Shown piece after piece: positions 14,443-26,591 of a stretch of 64,000 nucleotides of DNA. Origin of the DNA: Phoebastria nigripes (Eukaryota; Chordata; Aves; Procellariiformes; Diomedeidae); NCBI GenBank assembly GCA_035582835.1, contig JAYKAV010002441.1, forward strand, positions 329,252-393,251, in the 5' to 3' direction. Numbering within the stretch: the first letter of the stretch is position 1; each line of letters begins with the position of its first letter. The position numbers were made by a program, and so were the translations under genes. The notes beneath the pieces are model-generated. The model was not told the origin of the DNA. It did not search any database and worked only from the letters and a program-made list of their open reading frames with translations.

Positions 14443-16711
14443 ATCTTTGTACAGATGTAGGTACTTCAGTGTACGATGTAGATATGCCCTAAAGGATTGG
14501 AATCATTCTTTCAGTGCCTTTTAGCCAAGGAAAACATTTCCAACATTTTGTAGATGGAATACACTATGGTAACCTTTGAAAGACAATGCAACTTGAATTG
14601 CTGAATGCCATTTACACAGTTACTTTTCAGAAAGTGATGCACTTCACAGTAAAAAAAATCCTAACTCTTGGGCCAACCAAAACCACTGTTGACATTTCTG
14701 AATTAGTCAAAACAGTTTTTTGTTTTGTTTTTTAAAGGGAGCAATATTGGTCTAAAAAAGAAGGAGTTAAGNTGTTAAATCACAGGCCAACGTGACAATT
14801 GTAACAGTTTAAAACTCAGGAGGTAATTTCTGCTACAACACAGTAAAATGTTGTCACCAGCTTTGCCACCTTTGCACTTTAGTAAGTACCCAATATCTGC
14901 AATTCTGGATCGCACATGGAAACATATAATGCTTCAGCAATATATCCACAAGCAAACCAATTGTTCATTGTTCATGGTCTAAGTGGGGTTTTATTAAGTT
15001 AAAAAATTCTGCTAAAAAAGGAGAAACTGCTTGAAATGGACTGCAATACTAACAGCACATCAGCAGTGAAAGCTCTCTCTGATGAGTTTCTTAAATATGA
15101 TGTGAACTGTCTTAAAACACAGAAATAGACAAAGATAGATCTGTAAGGCTGTGCTATATTCTGAGCACCTGTTGCCCTACCTTAATGCATGCTGAAAGGC
15201 TTTGTGCACATACAGGTCAAAATGCAGCCACAAAGAAATCACCTGCCTGAAGCTGAGCTTTCTGGAGGCCTTTGACAATTCATTTGCCCTACAGATCATG
15301 CGCGATTTGTTTTCCAGCCCCCAACTACGTCCTAAGGATCTGCTCCAAAGTTTCAGTGCAAAGTTTTGCATCGATTTGCAAAGCCAACTCAAAAACAAGT
15401 TAGGTTGGACAAAGAGAAAAACAATGCAATTCAGTGACAGTTGTCTTGATGGGCTTCTGCAAGCATTATTCTATGCTAGCTGAAGGGCGGGCGTCTCATC
15501 CCATTTGATTTTAAGCTAGAGCATTAGGGAAATTTCAGCTTGTTAAGCCTTCACAGTTTCACATCTTCCAGGATCAACAAAGAAACCGCAAACATGATTT
15601 CCCTGGAACTGAAAATACCTCTTCTTTTTTTTTCCCCCTTCTTTTTCCCCCTTTCATCTTACTGAGAAAATAAGGCTGTTACTATCTTTTTTTCTGTTGG
15701 TAACATTTCTAGCAAGAGAAAAACCTTCTGTTGGAAGGAAGATTCAACTGAAAAAGCACCTCCTTACAAAGCGCAGGTAAAGCATGGGAAGCTTATTCCA
15801 GCAAAGGTTATTAAATATCAGGACTCTTGGTAACATACAAGAGAAGAAGTCAAGAGTCGGCTGTTAAGAGACCCAGGTTCTCAAAACTGGCTGTCTCCTG
15901 TGGGTGAACGAGAACACGTGGAGTTTAAAATCTAGTTATTCTTTTACATGAAAGTTTGAACTTTCGATAGGTGAGTTTAGCTGCTTTCTAACTGTGCCTC
16001 TGTACTACTGATAAGAGTATGTGACAAGTGGCAAAGCATGCACCTCTGAAGTTTAGCTGAATGGTGAATCCCACTTTCTCTATTTACCCCTAGCCTTATA
16101 ACTGGTTGTCCTGGAAAGTCTGATTCAGACGTGTGATCTGGCACATATCTGGTGCTTTTTATGATGATAAAGAGTCAGAAATAGCGTGAACACTTACAGG
16201 GATAGTATGGGTCTGTTCCTGCTCACCACTGAAACTAGCAGCAAAATTGTTATTAACTTGGTTGGGAGCAGGACAGGGTCCTACTGCAGGAGAAGAGTAT
16301 AGGGACTGGTGGTCTAAATCCAACAAAAGAGGTAATTTTATCTACTTGGACATGATGGTAACCCCAACATATCTGAACTCCAGTGACCGACTACCCATGC
16401 ACTTAGCCTATCCAAAATGCAAAGTAAACCAGCCCAGCTTCAGACTTCTTTCATTGTGGTTGGATTAAACTGTTCTCCTGGGTCTCCAAGCATCCATATG
16501 TTGGCTGCCAAGTCTCAGGGAAGCATTGTGCTTGGCATCGTAAGAAAACTGACTGGCTGCAGAAGAACCCTTTATATGTAAGCTACTCATCACCGGGTGA
16601 CTGAGCAACATCTGAGCGCAAGCGAAAATACTGGTGATCCACCCTAAGAGGAACATGGAAAGTTTTTCCTACGCTTAAACAAGATCAGCTAAACCTCAGT
16701 ATTTTCTTCAC
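14443..16711. other. Unique noncoding DNA
   Basis: No gene or interspersed repeat is recognised. The stretch includes a pyrimidine-only run (listed separately) and one N at 14772. Open frames on both strands around 15177-15483 overlap each other and show no domain. Confidence 0.55.
15618..15655 (+). repeat. Polypyrimidine low-complexity tract
   Basis: The plus strand is almost purely T and C here, with runs of T alternating with runs of C. The mirror-like layout of T and C runs is the sort of sequence that can form triplex DNA in vitro; that is inference only. It is not followed by an obvious exon. Confidence 0.7.
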
Positions 16712-17385
16712 CAGGCCAGACAACTCTGACTTATTCTGTCTTCCCTCAGAAGTAATTTTCCTCCACTTCTGATCATTCCTGGCTCTTCTGGACTCTTCTC
16801 TATTTGGCCCGTGTCTTTCTTGGAGACTAACATCCAGCAAGGGTCTAAGCAGAGCACGATTTCATGTGCCTTATAGGCAGCATTCCTGTCTACATATACC
16901 AGCCTGTTTGCCTTTTCCACGATGGATGAGATTGCTGAGTAATGTTCACTGGATTATCCACTATAATCCTCTCATCTTTTCTTCAGAACTGCTATCCAGC
17001 AATTGATTAGTACTAGGTGTTAAGAATCCTCCATTTGTTTTGAAGACACCATGTGAAAAAGGCTAGTAACCTGCCAGTCCCATTTTAAACTCTCTTTTTC
17101 ACATGCATTCACAGTCCCTTCCAGCGAAGCCTAGGTTACAGATACAGTGACTGCGCTGCATTATCTGATCCAGGTTCATGAAATGCTGTCTAGAACTGGA
17201 ACAAGGTCAGACCCAGGCTGGACACTCTTTGGTACAGGTTTCCACTGTGACAGCTGATTGCTAATATATATATTCTTGCTTCAGTTCTCCAGCCACTTTT
17301 GCACCTGTTAGCTTCACCTAGACAGATGTGACCAACACAACAACGCCAATGAGAAACCAGGTCTACCTTCTCATTGAAACCTCCT
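16712..17385 (-). mobile_element. CR1 LINE fragment, antisense, decayed
   Basis: Read as the reverse complement, this matches the avian CR1 3' half from memory of the consensus. From left to right it carries the CR1 landmarks TTATTCTGTCTTCC, TCATTCCTGG, CGTGTCTTTCTTGGA, CCTGTTTGCCTT, a run ending CAGAACTGCTATCCAGCA, then CTAGAACTGGAACAAGG and CTCCAGCCA. In the intact element this segment encodes the end of the reverse transcriptase and the 3' UTR. Many substitutions and small indels have destroyed the frame. The last 3' part of CR1 is missing on the left. The right edge (about 17330-17385) is uncertain because similarity fades. The element's sense strand is minus. Confidence 0.8.
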
Positions 17386-18158
17386 CCAGCTCAGTGTGCC
17401 ACTTGCAGCCAAAAGGACGAACCATGCAACAAGCCCTGCAGGTGTGGCTTTGTGGTCGGTGGGCTCACTGATGTCACAGCAGCTCACTTCTGCCTTCAGT
17501 GGCACATGGATGGAACTTAGTTAAAACACTCTCCAATCCATACAGATAGTGACAATATATAACCAGGGCCACCTGATCTTTTTGGACCTTATCGTCTTGC
17601 AACCAGCCACCTATGACTTGCCCACAATCACATGGTCAATGTTATCCACATCAATGTAAACTGGATTTATTTCATGTGTTTTCAAAGTAACAGAGACCAA
17701 AGACCATTTTTGTTCTCTTATGCGTCTAAGTGAGGACGGTGGTTTGTCCTATAATGTCATAGACTAACACGAAGTAGAAATTGGAGCTGTAGGTACCTGG
17801 ACCATCAAAATACTAGTCTTGTTTCCTTATACCTGCTTTTCAGGACTGCTTTCATGGGCTGTGAGTTCTTAGGCAAGGAAGGATGGTGCAGCGCTCTTCC
17901 GAGAGACAGGGACCAGAAGCAGAGGGGAATTCTTCCCAGTGCCCTGAGGTTTGTGGCAGAGTTGTAACAGGAAACTCCTACCAGCTCTCTCCAGTTCAGC
18001 AGCATTGTCCAACCCCTCCTTCTCAGCAGTGGAATTTAAAAGACACCTTGTCTCCTTAATTATGAATTATTATACCGTTTTAAAAGCCCAGAAAAAAAAA
18101 AAATCATCATTAATATGAAGAGTTGTCTATATTGGAAACTTTATTGATTCTGGAACAA

Positions 18159-18210
18159 CTCCTCTGTGGGAAATTCAGTCCTGTGAATTGCTGAGAAATT
18201 CACAGAGGAG
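18159..18210. repeat. Nested inverted repeat (stem-loop candidate)
   Basis: An outer perfect 10-bp stem (CTCCTCTGTG at 18159-18168 against CACAGAGGAG at 18201-18210) encloses an inner 6-bp stem (AATTCA at 18172-18177 against TGAATT at 18184-18189). The internal loop is asymmetric, 3 nt on one side and 11 nt on the other. The total length is 52 nt. It is short and lopsided for a normal pre-miRNA, so I call only the structure. Confidence 0.6.
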
Positions 18211-19135
18211 GAGGTCTGCACTGTTCAGTGTCACATCAATCTCATCAAAACCTTTGCTCACCATCGTATGCAATGTCACACAGGATAAGGACAAAAATAC
18301 TTGTAAAACACTTAGATTCTATTATTTTTCTTCTGGAGATCAGGAAGCTGATAATGAGAAGCATGAAAATTATGAACAGGTCTCTATTTCACTGATGAAT
18401 TTCAGATATCCTATATGGATTTCAGTCTAAATTTTGTACTTTTTGAAAATTCAGCAATAACAAGTGTAAATTTAGCTGATATTTCTCAGTGTCTTACTGA
18501 TACAGGGACACAGTTCTTAATGATGTTATGTTTAGGCTGTTCTTTATTTCATTTTTTTAAAAACTGGAGGGTTTTTTTTCCTGGCTGGTTAGGAGTTACT
18601 TCCTTAACCAGAACAATTTACTAAGTTCACCATGATGGTGGGATGAGTTTATGTACATTCCTAATTCAGCAGTTATCCCTACCACAAGGAGTGGTCCTAA
18701 AGATGCAGCTGAAAACGCCGGAAAATGAATCAGCCTTGTGCTGGAGCCTACTTCTCTAAAATGCTTATATTTATTAAGAACAAATACATGAGTAACAACC
18801 TAGACTTACTTTTTATGTCAATGTAGGTAGGAATTCAAAATAGATAAGGGATTAACTCCCAAACACTATACTATCTGCACAGAGCTGCCAGAACTTGACA
18901 ACACATCCAAGACAGTAATTTGGTACCAAAGCCAGCATATGAGACAATCCAGTCCCCTACGCTGCAGTTATTGTAAATTTAGTGACACCTTGGATGCCAA
19001 ATACTTGCTTTATGCTCCAAACGGGAAAAAGTTGGAAGACTAGGGATCCTTTAAAAACCCATGGATGTCAGTGGGAGTTTTTCCAAGGACCTGACACATG
19101 GTGCAGCACAGACCTGTTCCACAAGAGGCTAACAA

Positions 19136-19170
19136 GTGTGTGTGTGTGTGTGTGTGTGCGCATGCGTGTG
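19136..19170 (+). repeat. (GT)n dinucleotide microsatellite
   Basis: An alternating GT run of 35 bp, interrupted by GCGCATGC near its right end. All steps are purine-pyrimidine alternating, a pattern able to adopt Z-DNA under supercoiling. Length variation between individuals is likely, as is usual for such tracts. Nothing around it suggests a gene. Confidence 0.9.
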
Positions 19171-22147
19171 TACTCCAACCCCTTTCCCTCTGGGAAGCCC
19201 ACGGGGAAAGACCAGTCAGTCTGATACTGGCACTGCAGCTTGTGGCACTCAGCTGGTTAATAGCTAGATGCTTGCATTTAGCACCGCTATCTGCTCCTGA
19301 GTAATCTCAGCTCTGCACTCACTCCTGCTGCTGCCATAAAGAGACTGCAGCTGTGTGACTCTCTGCAGCATGCATTACGGGCTGCTAAACTCTTCCTCCT
19401 CTAGCAATAAATTACACAGCAATCTGGCTTCTAATTTCTGTCTGCAATTTTCAACCTTTTAATAGGGGCTTCTTAGCCATGACCTGCCCAGGTTACTTCC
19501 TTCTACTGCAGTGCTGCTTATAGCTCTGCATGGCAAAAGAACATGGCTGAAGCACAGGAGCTGACAGTGACATGTCCCCAAAAGGCTGGAAAGCACCTTT
19601 TGTTTAGCCCTCTGCTGGTAAGCTGAGGGCTTTCTTTCAAGGTATGTATTTTTTAAAATCTGAGCACACCTCTGCTGTGCCAAACCTTCAGCCAATTGTC
19701 AGTGCTGCTATTATTAGGCATTGCAGAGGGGCTGAGCCCCACCCTGCTAACTGTTGTCTGTGGATCCTGACAAATGATGTTGGCAGCTCAAATTAAAATA
19801 ATCAGAGCACCGCCTAAATCAACAACCTGTGCTCTGCGCCGTCTGGAAAGGGCAGCAACTCATAGATGAGAGCAGGTCTGTCTCCTTCCAAAAAGAGCTC
19901 CCCAAACTGCATTGGTTGTTGGCCTTTTTTTGTGCACAGAGAGCATTTGTTTTTACTGGCGAAGAGGAAGAAAGCTTTACACGCCTCCAGCGCCTAACCT
20001 TGCTGCAAGTCAGCTAAGTAACAAAAAGCATCTGTGTGTCAAGAGCTACACGGGTCTGGCGTGCAATTGCCAAAAGGCCATACCCATTTCACTGCCACTG
20101 GACTTGTTGGATGATGTTAACCCTTGCAAGCATGNGACTTTCTCAGATCAGAATTTGCAACAGAAGAAGCTTTTCTACGCTAGGGAAATTAGGACCAGAG
20201 GCAGGTGTAGCATCCCTGTGCTCCTGAGTCCTGCTCCTGAAAGGCATCCTCAGTCCAAACAGTGCCTCTGTGCATGCAGGCTCAGCACGTGCCCATGTGC
20301 CATTCGAGAGAGGGCAAGGTTTAAGATCACATTTCAACGTCATCCTACCTAAATAAGGAAGCATGGGATTGAATTCATGGCTCTGTTGGGTTTGCTGGTG
20401 AAACAGGCAAACAAATCCCTTGCCTGAGCTTCATTTCCCCCATTAATAAACAAATACACTGAAATCTTTGCAAAGTTCCTTGGGACACACTTACAAAGAG
20501 GCTCAGAAGCTAAATAATACTGCTGTAGTCCTCATAATTTACTACACGTGCACAGTCCGGTGCTTTCCCAAATACACACTGCAGACCAACCATCTCGCTG
20601 GGGACTGTACCTTGCAAGGATTCAGCTGATGAAAGAATACACTTCGTTCCATACAAGAATAAAACAGTATTTGTTAAGCGGGTAAGGAGTTAGATACAAG
20701 GTGTGATTCCTGGAAGAGCAAGAGTGCTCAAGGAGACTGAGCATCACCGTACACTGCCTTCCAGCTCCATCCCACCCTCATCCCAGCTACCCAGCTACCC
20801 ATCACTTTTAGCACAGCATGTAAATGCAGAAGTCTAACCTCTGACTTCACATGAACATCTACCCCACTGCTACCATGGCATGTGGCATCTGTCCTTAAAG
20901 TTACACTCCAGGCTAGAGCTGTTCAATCGTTTCCAAAAATGTAAATCTTTCACAACTATTTTACTTTACCAGAGACTTAACAACAACAGCAAAATCACAA
21001 AAACTTTTCACCCATTTTTAACTTCTTTTGCAAAATATAATTTGAAAGGCACATAACGAAATCCAGTATCTCAGCTCCTTGTCTGTGCTCAAGAGATGTT
21101 GGTGATGTGTTAAGGGCTAGGAATGTGCTGTGGAAACAATTCTAAATTTAAACAGTTGAGTTTGGGTAAGTCTGGAGACTGTCTAGAAATTTCTCAAGAG
21201 CAAGTTCGTTTCTGGTTTCTATTTGTTCCTAGTTTTCACTGATACCTTGACAGCAATTATTTTTTCATCGTATTTCCGCTTCTCTTGCTGTCATGTAAAC
21301 TTTCCTAAAGCAAAAATACAGATAAAACCCAAGACGGTAATTTTAGTTTTCAGACATTATAGGCATTCTTCTTTGGCTTTTGGCATAGAATGGGCAAAGG
21401 TCATAACATTTCCTACACTGTGCATGAACTCCCAGTGTTTTATATGCTCCAGAAGTCAAGACAAGATGCAACTGTGCTTGCACGAGTTTCCCTGTGCAAG
21501 GTCTGCCATGAAGCTGACTCATGATATTGCTGCAGTCCAGGGTAGGGCTGCAGATTTGTGTGCAGTGAAACCTCTCTTCATCCTTTACAGCAAATGCAAA
21601 CATTACACTTCCTCTCCCACGGCTGATTTCCACTGAGGTTCACAGGAACCTCACCAGTTCATATCATGCTCACAATATAGATCTCATTTAGATTTAGTTT
21701 GTGATAATCCCTAGTTTACACATACTAAACCCATTCCTGGAAATATTTGCAGCAGGATACAGACTCTTCCTATCCCCACCAGGTCCTCCTCACCATAGAG
21801 TACTCTGGAAATCTGTTAAGGTCTCACTAGCCCCCAAGTTTTTTCAGCTCAGAATACAAAAGGAGGATGGCTACAGCTAGAGGAGAATTTTCTATTTCAG
21901 GTACTTGGATGTTAGGACTGCCGAGGAATGAGATGGCAGAGGAATGGTTGTGATTAATCAGAGCCATAAACACAATTGCAAATAGGGCAATGAAGGAAAA
22001 AAGGGAATGGAAAAATTGGATTAAACTATGTAGCAGCAATATTCAAATGAACTTCACAATGAATTGCGAGGGGGCTTTCTTTAGTGCCAAAACTCATGAA
22101 AGCACTTAAAGACACGGTTACTCCAGGAACGTGCTTGAGTACACAGG

Positions 22148-22645
22148 ATGGCTGCACTACGTCGGACCATCTAGGCCATGCTCCATTCTAGCACAGTGCC
22201 TAAAGCAGAAGACCTCAGGAGCATGGCAAATACATGTAAAACTTCTCTGCCAGCCTCTAGTAATTTGCAACTCAAAAATTACTTCTATCTAATGAGAAAG
22301 TCCTTCATGGATCCCACTTCCATGAGCATGCCTGGGTTCTCCTCAAGGCCAGGAGCACTCTGAGCATCGACCACATCCTGGAGGGAGGGGCTCTACAGCT
22401 TAACAACTCATTTTAGGAAGAACATGTCTTTGGGTTTGTTTTGTCCACAACTGCTACCCTCCTTAGACACCTACTAATTCTTGTGCTAAAAGGTGTGAGT
22501 AGTATTTCCTTATCCTCTCTCTCCGTAACACTCATGACCTTATAGACTTCTGCAGATTCTTCTCACTCACCTATTTTCCAAGCAGAAAAGTCCCAGCCTG
22601 CTTACTCTTTCCGTATCGTGCTGCCCTTTTTTTCTGCAGGCTTTC
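22148..22645 (-). mobile_element. CR1 LINE 3' end, antisense
   Basis: The left edge carries the antisense version of the CR1 3' terminus (GTCGGACCATCTAGGCC near 22161). It is followed by landmarks in the expected order: CACTCATGACCTTATAGACT near 22530 and AAGCAGAAAAGTCCCAGCCT near 22580. This corresponds to the 3' UTR and the region just after the reverse transcriptase. Divergence is high, so this is an old insertion. It is in the same orientation as, and collinear with, the fragment at 23470-24000, which represents a more 5' part of the element. Confidence 0.82.
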
Positions 22646-23469
22646 GGTCTGAAAACAACTGAATTCAGACAGATTTGATCATGTGCTTAACTTTAAGGAC
22701 AAAAACATTACTTCCTAAATGAAGGCATAGGAAACTAGTGTATTAAGTCATCACAGCAACAGTAAACTGTTGATTAAATAAATTTGCCACACCTTTCTAT
22801 GTGATCCCCAACACCAGAGATTCTAATTTTCATGAACAAAGTTCTCTGGAAGGACTCACAAAAATTGTGAAGAAGTGTTACAGTAAAATGACCTTGGGCA
22901 CGAGATCTACTACTCATGAGTTTTAATTTTGTGGGGTAGTAGACGATAGGTGAATGGGGGGAAAAAAAGAGATATTGGCTTTTCTGTCAATAAATTTTCT
23001 GAAATTTATGGACACCACGTGATGCTCACTGCAGTTGCTGACTGTCCAACCCAGAAGTGTAGAATGCCTAGGTTAGCAGCAATTGTGATACTGAAACTAT
23101 ACCGGTACTATCTTTCCAAAAGAAAATTGTATTACTATTCTCAAAGACCTGTTGAAAAATTAGTGCAATGCTGTATGTAAATATATATGCACCTGCCTCC
23201 CTTTTGGGAGGACTCTAAAACCTCACCTGGTATAGGTTTAACTGGTGTGAAACTAATCTTCATTGCAGGACAAGGATCCCCTCCTCATCCCTGTTGAATT
23301 CTCTCTCACACTGGTTCTAGTCCCTTGTGAAAGGCAGCACTGCTCAGGCTGCAGAGCCCCCTTCTGCGGCGCTGGCCCTGTACTCCCTTATATTTGGATG
23401 CACAATCCTGCATTGGCCTCTCTGAACACCAGCTGTNTATAGGTGTGAAGGACTTCTTTAAATGGAGGG
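22646..23469. other. DNA between two collinear CR1 pieces
   Basis: About 824 bp separate two CR1 fragments that lie in the same orientation and correct order. I recognise no clear CR1 sequence inside. It may hold badly decayed CR1 plus inserted DNA. A plus-strand frame of 76 codons (22950-23180) has no domain. One N is at 23437. Confidence 0.45.
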
Positions 23470-24000
23470 CCCCATTTGCCAAATAATCCAACTTGCTCTG
23501 CAGGACTGCTTTTTGTGGTCATATTTACTCCTCCACCACTCTTTATGTTACCTGCACACTATCAATTTTGATTTTTCATTTACATCAAAGTACCAACAGA
23601 GAACACCTTCAAGCCTTGAAAAGCTGCTTCCTATAAGCTCTCTCCTGCCTTTGCTCTTAAGGAACAAGGCTCTGTTCAGCAGTATCCCTCACTAACAGCA
23701 ACTTTTTAAGACCTGTGAGTTAGCCAGTCCTTAATCCATTTAAGGCAGACCCCACTGACACAGGAGGGGGCTATTTTTAAACAGCAGTGTCCTGCCATAC
23801 TAAGTCAAACACCTGATGACATTTAAGTAATGTTAGGTCCAGCTCAACAAACTCATAATCTCATAGAAAAAGCAAGAATGGTCTTGTTCGACAGGAGGTA
23901 TCTTTGACATGGCTACTTGAATGTCAAGAATTACTTTTCTTTAATGCTTCACTGAGCTACTGTTTCTCAGAGCTGGGCACCGGTAAGCGGTAACCNTCAT
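23470..24000 (-). mobile_element. CR1 LINE fragment (reverse transcriptase region), antisense
   Basis: Reverse-complement CR1 landmarks appear in order: AGCCAGTCCTTAATCCATTT near 23724, ACTAAGTCAAACACCTGATG near 23800, and CTCATAATCTCATAGAAAAA near 23850, followed by a run to about 24000 that resembles the conserved segment just 5' of these. In an intact element this part encodes the reverse transcriptase core. Stops and indels in all frames mean no product is made. The left half (23470-23700) is weaker. One N falls at 23996. Confidence 0.75.
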
Positions 24001-25986
24001 TACGGTTGTTTTTACTTGCTAAGAAATTGGCACATTTTAGTAGCTTCCCACTTGCATCTGTAGGCTGGACAACCCCTTAGCCTGAAAACCTCCTCCAGCT
24101 CCTGCGCTGGTTGTTGCTCTAGTGGACGATTTCTCCTCAGTGCTGTCCCTCAATGATTGCCTTTAATTCACCTGATATATGGGTGACATATATTCACTGC
24201 ATCATATGTGCATTTGTACTCCAGATGCACCGATACATACTCAACACCCCCACTTCCCAGCTAGCTAAGCGACGGAAAATATTTACATTTCGTAAATGCT
24301 TTTATATGTTTAGATCACTATCTGGTGGTGATCTCTGCAGTCACAGAGAAGGGGGCTATATAATATATAAATTGTGGAGCCACACAGTTTATTTATCCAA
24401 AATGTAATAAATTAACTCGGCTCACCTGTCCCCTGGCCACTGAGCCTGCTTCCTCCAGGACTATTTGCATTCCAAACTTCTGAGCAACTCACAGCAGGCA
24501 TATTTTTTAAAGCCACAAAAATGCTTCCTTTTTCACCCAAAATTTTACCCACCGCCCCCCTTCAGGAAAAGAGCAGATGAAAGCACTGAAGTGTGCTGTA
24601 GGAACAAGCTCAGAGAGAAGCCGTCTTCCAACCTCCTCTTTTAACCTCTTGCTTGCCTCCTGCAAGGCATCTTCCCTCAGCATTCAGATGGGCACAGCTC
24701 AGCTCTGTTGGTGGTAGAGCGGCAGTGCTGCGGTGATTTAGGGTCAGGCTCAAACAGATGTTAAGAGTGGTGTGGCATGACAGAAAGATTTACCAGTATC
24801 TGCCTGTGGCACACATGATACCTAAGTGGGGAGATGTGATGTGACATCTGCTTAAGGAAGGATCAGAAAACCAGTCGCTCCTGGCCATCATAGGATCTCC
24901 CCAGGACACAAAGTTTATGTTTTCCTCTCAAGCAGAGAGAACTGGGTTCCACTTTTTAGTAGTTGTCTCACATCTCCCCACTTCTCAAACTGGACTGCCA
25001 TGGTGCTCTGAGTCTTGCTATAGTCAGTTTGTGAATTTTAGGAACTTCAGAAACAGAAAGATCTAAAAATCACAGCTTAAGCAGGTACAATGGTATTAAA
25101 AACATATACATTTAAAGCTTCTTTTTTTTCTGGAATCACACATTCTATTTTTTAAAGACTTATTTAGCTGTTTCTTGCCCTGGTAAACCATAGCATCCAA
25201 GTTCTCCTCAATCTTGCATGCATCCCTAACAGCTCTCCAAGACAAGGGCAAAGTCGATTATTCACAGTTTACAGATGGAAAATGAATGCACAGAGAGGAT
25301 AAGCACTTGCTGCTGGCAAAACAAGTGGCTAACTCATGTTCACCAAGGTTTAGATTGATGTCCTAACAGTTAGACCCCTTTTTTCCTCTTCCCCATGACA
25401 CTTGCATCTGTGCCAGACAGGCATATATTAAAACTGTGATTAGTCAGAGTAACAAAGTACAAAATCAAACTCTTCAAAAGGTGTCAGCCTTCTGGTGCAA
25501 ATATTCATATTTCCATGTTTGGATTTTGTTTTCCTTAAATACTCAGTGATGCACACTTAAAATTTACTCTGCCTGTCTTCCTGGCAAGCTCATTTGCTGT
25601 GGTGATTACAGAAGCAAGCATAAATGTACAGGCAACAGCGTGTAGAAATCCCAATGGTAAACAGATTTCTTTCTATATGCCTAGCATTCAATCAGCTTGA
25701 TTGAAGAGTTCTGGTGTCAGCTCTCTATATCAGAGTGAGATACTGTAGCTTGTTAAAATAGAGGGAACACCAAACTGAACCGAAATGCCACCTTTTTCTT
25801 CTTCTAAGAAAGGCCATGCAACTTTTGAGGATTGACCCTATTTTAGCCAACCAGTGGCAGAANAGAAATGCCTAACTTGTGTCATGTCACCCATCCTGAT
25901 GGAGCAAAACTTACACTAGAAATAAACTTCTCTGCATTCTGACACACATTTGCAGCAGCCCAAGCACAGGAGAAAAGTTAACCTAA
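24001..25986. other. Unique noncoding DNA
   Basis: No recognisable gene, RNA or repeat. Positions 24350-24420 are AT-rich. One N is at 25863. Frames on either strand are short. Confidence 0.55.
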
Positions 25987-26271
25987 CAAGCTGTGCTGGT
26001 TTTGGCTGAGATAGATAGAGTTAATTTTCTTCATAGTAGCTAGTATGAGGCTATGTTTTGGATTTGTGCTGGAAACAGTGTTGATAATACAGGGATGTTT
26101 TTGTTACTGCTGAGCAGTGCTTACACAGAGTCAAGGCCTTTTCTGCTCCTCACCCAACCCCACCAGCGAGGAGGCTGGGGGTGCACGAGAAGTTGGGAGG
26201 GGACACAGCTGGGACAGCTGACCCCAACTGACCAAAGGGATATTCCATATCATATGACATCATACTCAGCA

Positions 26272-26277
26272 TATAGA
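26272..26277 (+). promoter_or_regulatory. TATA-like box of the solo LTR
   Basis: TATAGA lies within GCATATAGAGCTGGGG. Copies of this LTR that I recall carry TATAAA at this place, so this box appears to have one substitution. It would mark the U3/R promoter of the LTR. Whether it still drives transcription cannot be read from sequence. Confidence 0.55.
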
Positions 26278-26454
26278 GCTGGGGGAAGAAGAAGGGGGGG
26301 ACATTCGGAGTGATGGCGTTTGTCTTCCCAAGTAACCGTTACGCGTGATGGAGCCCTGCTTTCCTGGAGATGGCTGAACACCTGNCTGCCGATGGGAAGG
26401 AGTGAANGAATTCCTTNTTTTGCTTTGCTTGCGTGTGTGGCTTTTGCTTTACCT

Positions 26455-26460
26455 ATTAAA
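26455..26460 (+). promoter_or_regulatory. Poly(A) signal of the solo LTR
   Basis: ATTAAA occurs about 180 bp downstream of the TATA-like box, as expected for the R region of a retroviral LTR on the plus strand. This order fixes the orientation of the element. Confidence 0.6.
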
Positions 26461-26591
26461 CTGTCTTCATCTCAACCCATGAGTTTTCTCACTTTTACTC
26501 TTCTGATTCTCTCCCCCACCCCACTGGGGGGGAGTGAGCAAGCGACTGTGTGGGGCTTAGTTGCTGGCTGGGGTTAAACCACGACACACGC

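Larger units (their letters stand above)
17386..22147. other. Mostly unique noncoding DNA between CR1 fragments
   Basis: Apart from the stem-loop at 18159-18210 and the (GT)n tract at 19136, nothing is recognisable. The longest frame (19912-20352, plus, 146 codons) contains an N and no domain. A tandem CCCAGCTA-like duplication near 20781-20800 is minor. A further faint CR1 tail just right of 17385 cannot be excluded. Confidence 0.5.
25992..26586 (+). mobile_element. Solo LTR of an avian endogenous retrovirus
   Basis: The 595-bp element begins TGTGCTGG and ends ACCACGACA, giving the TG...CA ends of retroviral LTRs. The flanking 5-mers CAAGC (25987-25991) and CACGC (26587-26591) look like a target-site duplication with one mismatch; a 5-bp duplication is typical of ERVL-type integrases. 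Orientation is plus, because a TATA-like box precedes an ATTAAA poly(A) signal. No primer-binding site follows the right end, no polypurine tract precedes the left end, and no viral coding sequence lies beside it, so it is a solo LTR left by recombination between two LTRs. I recall closely similar LTRs as high-copy in neoavian birds but do not give a family name. Three N bases (26385, 26407, 26417) fall inside. Open frames here are not genes. Confidence 0.9.

Noticed and set aside
26053..26577. Two frames of 85-86 codons at 26.05-26.58 kb
   Set aside because: They lie wholly inside the solo LTR, which is not protein-coding.
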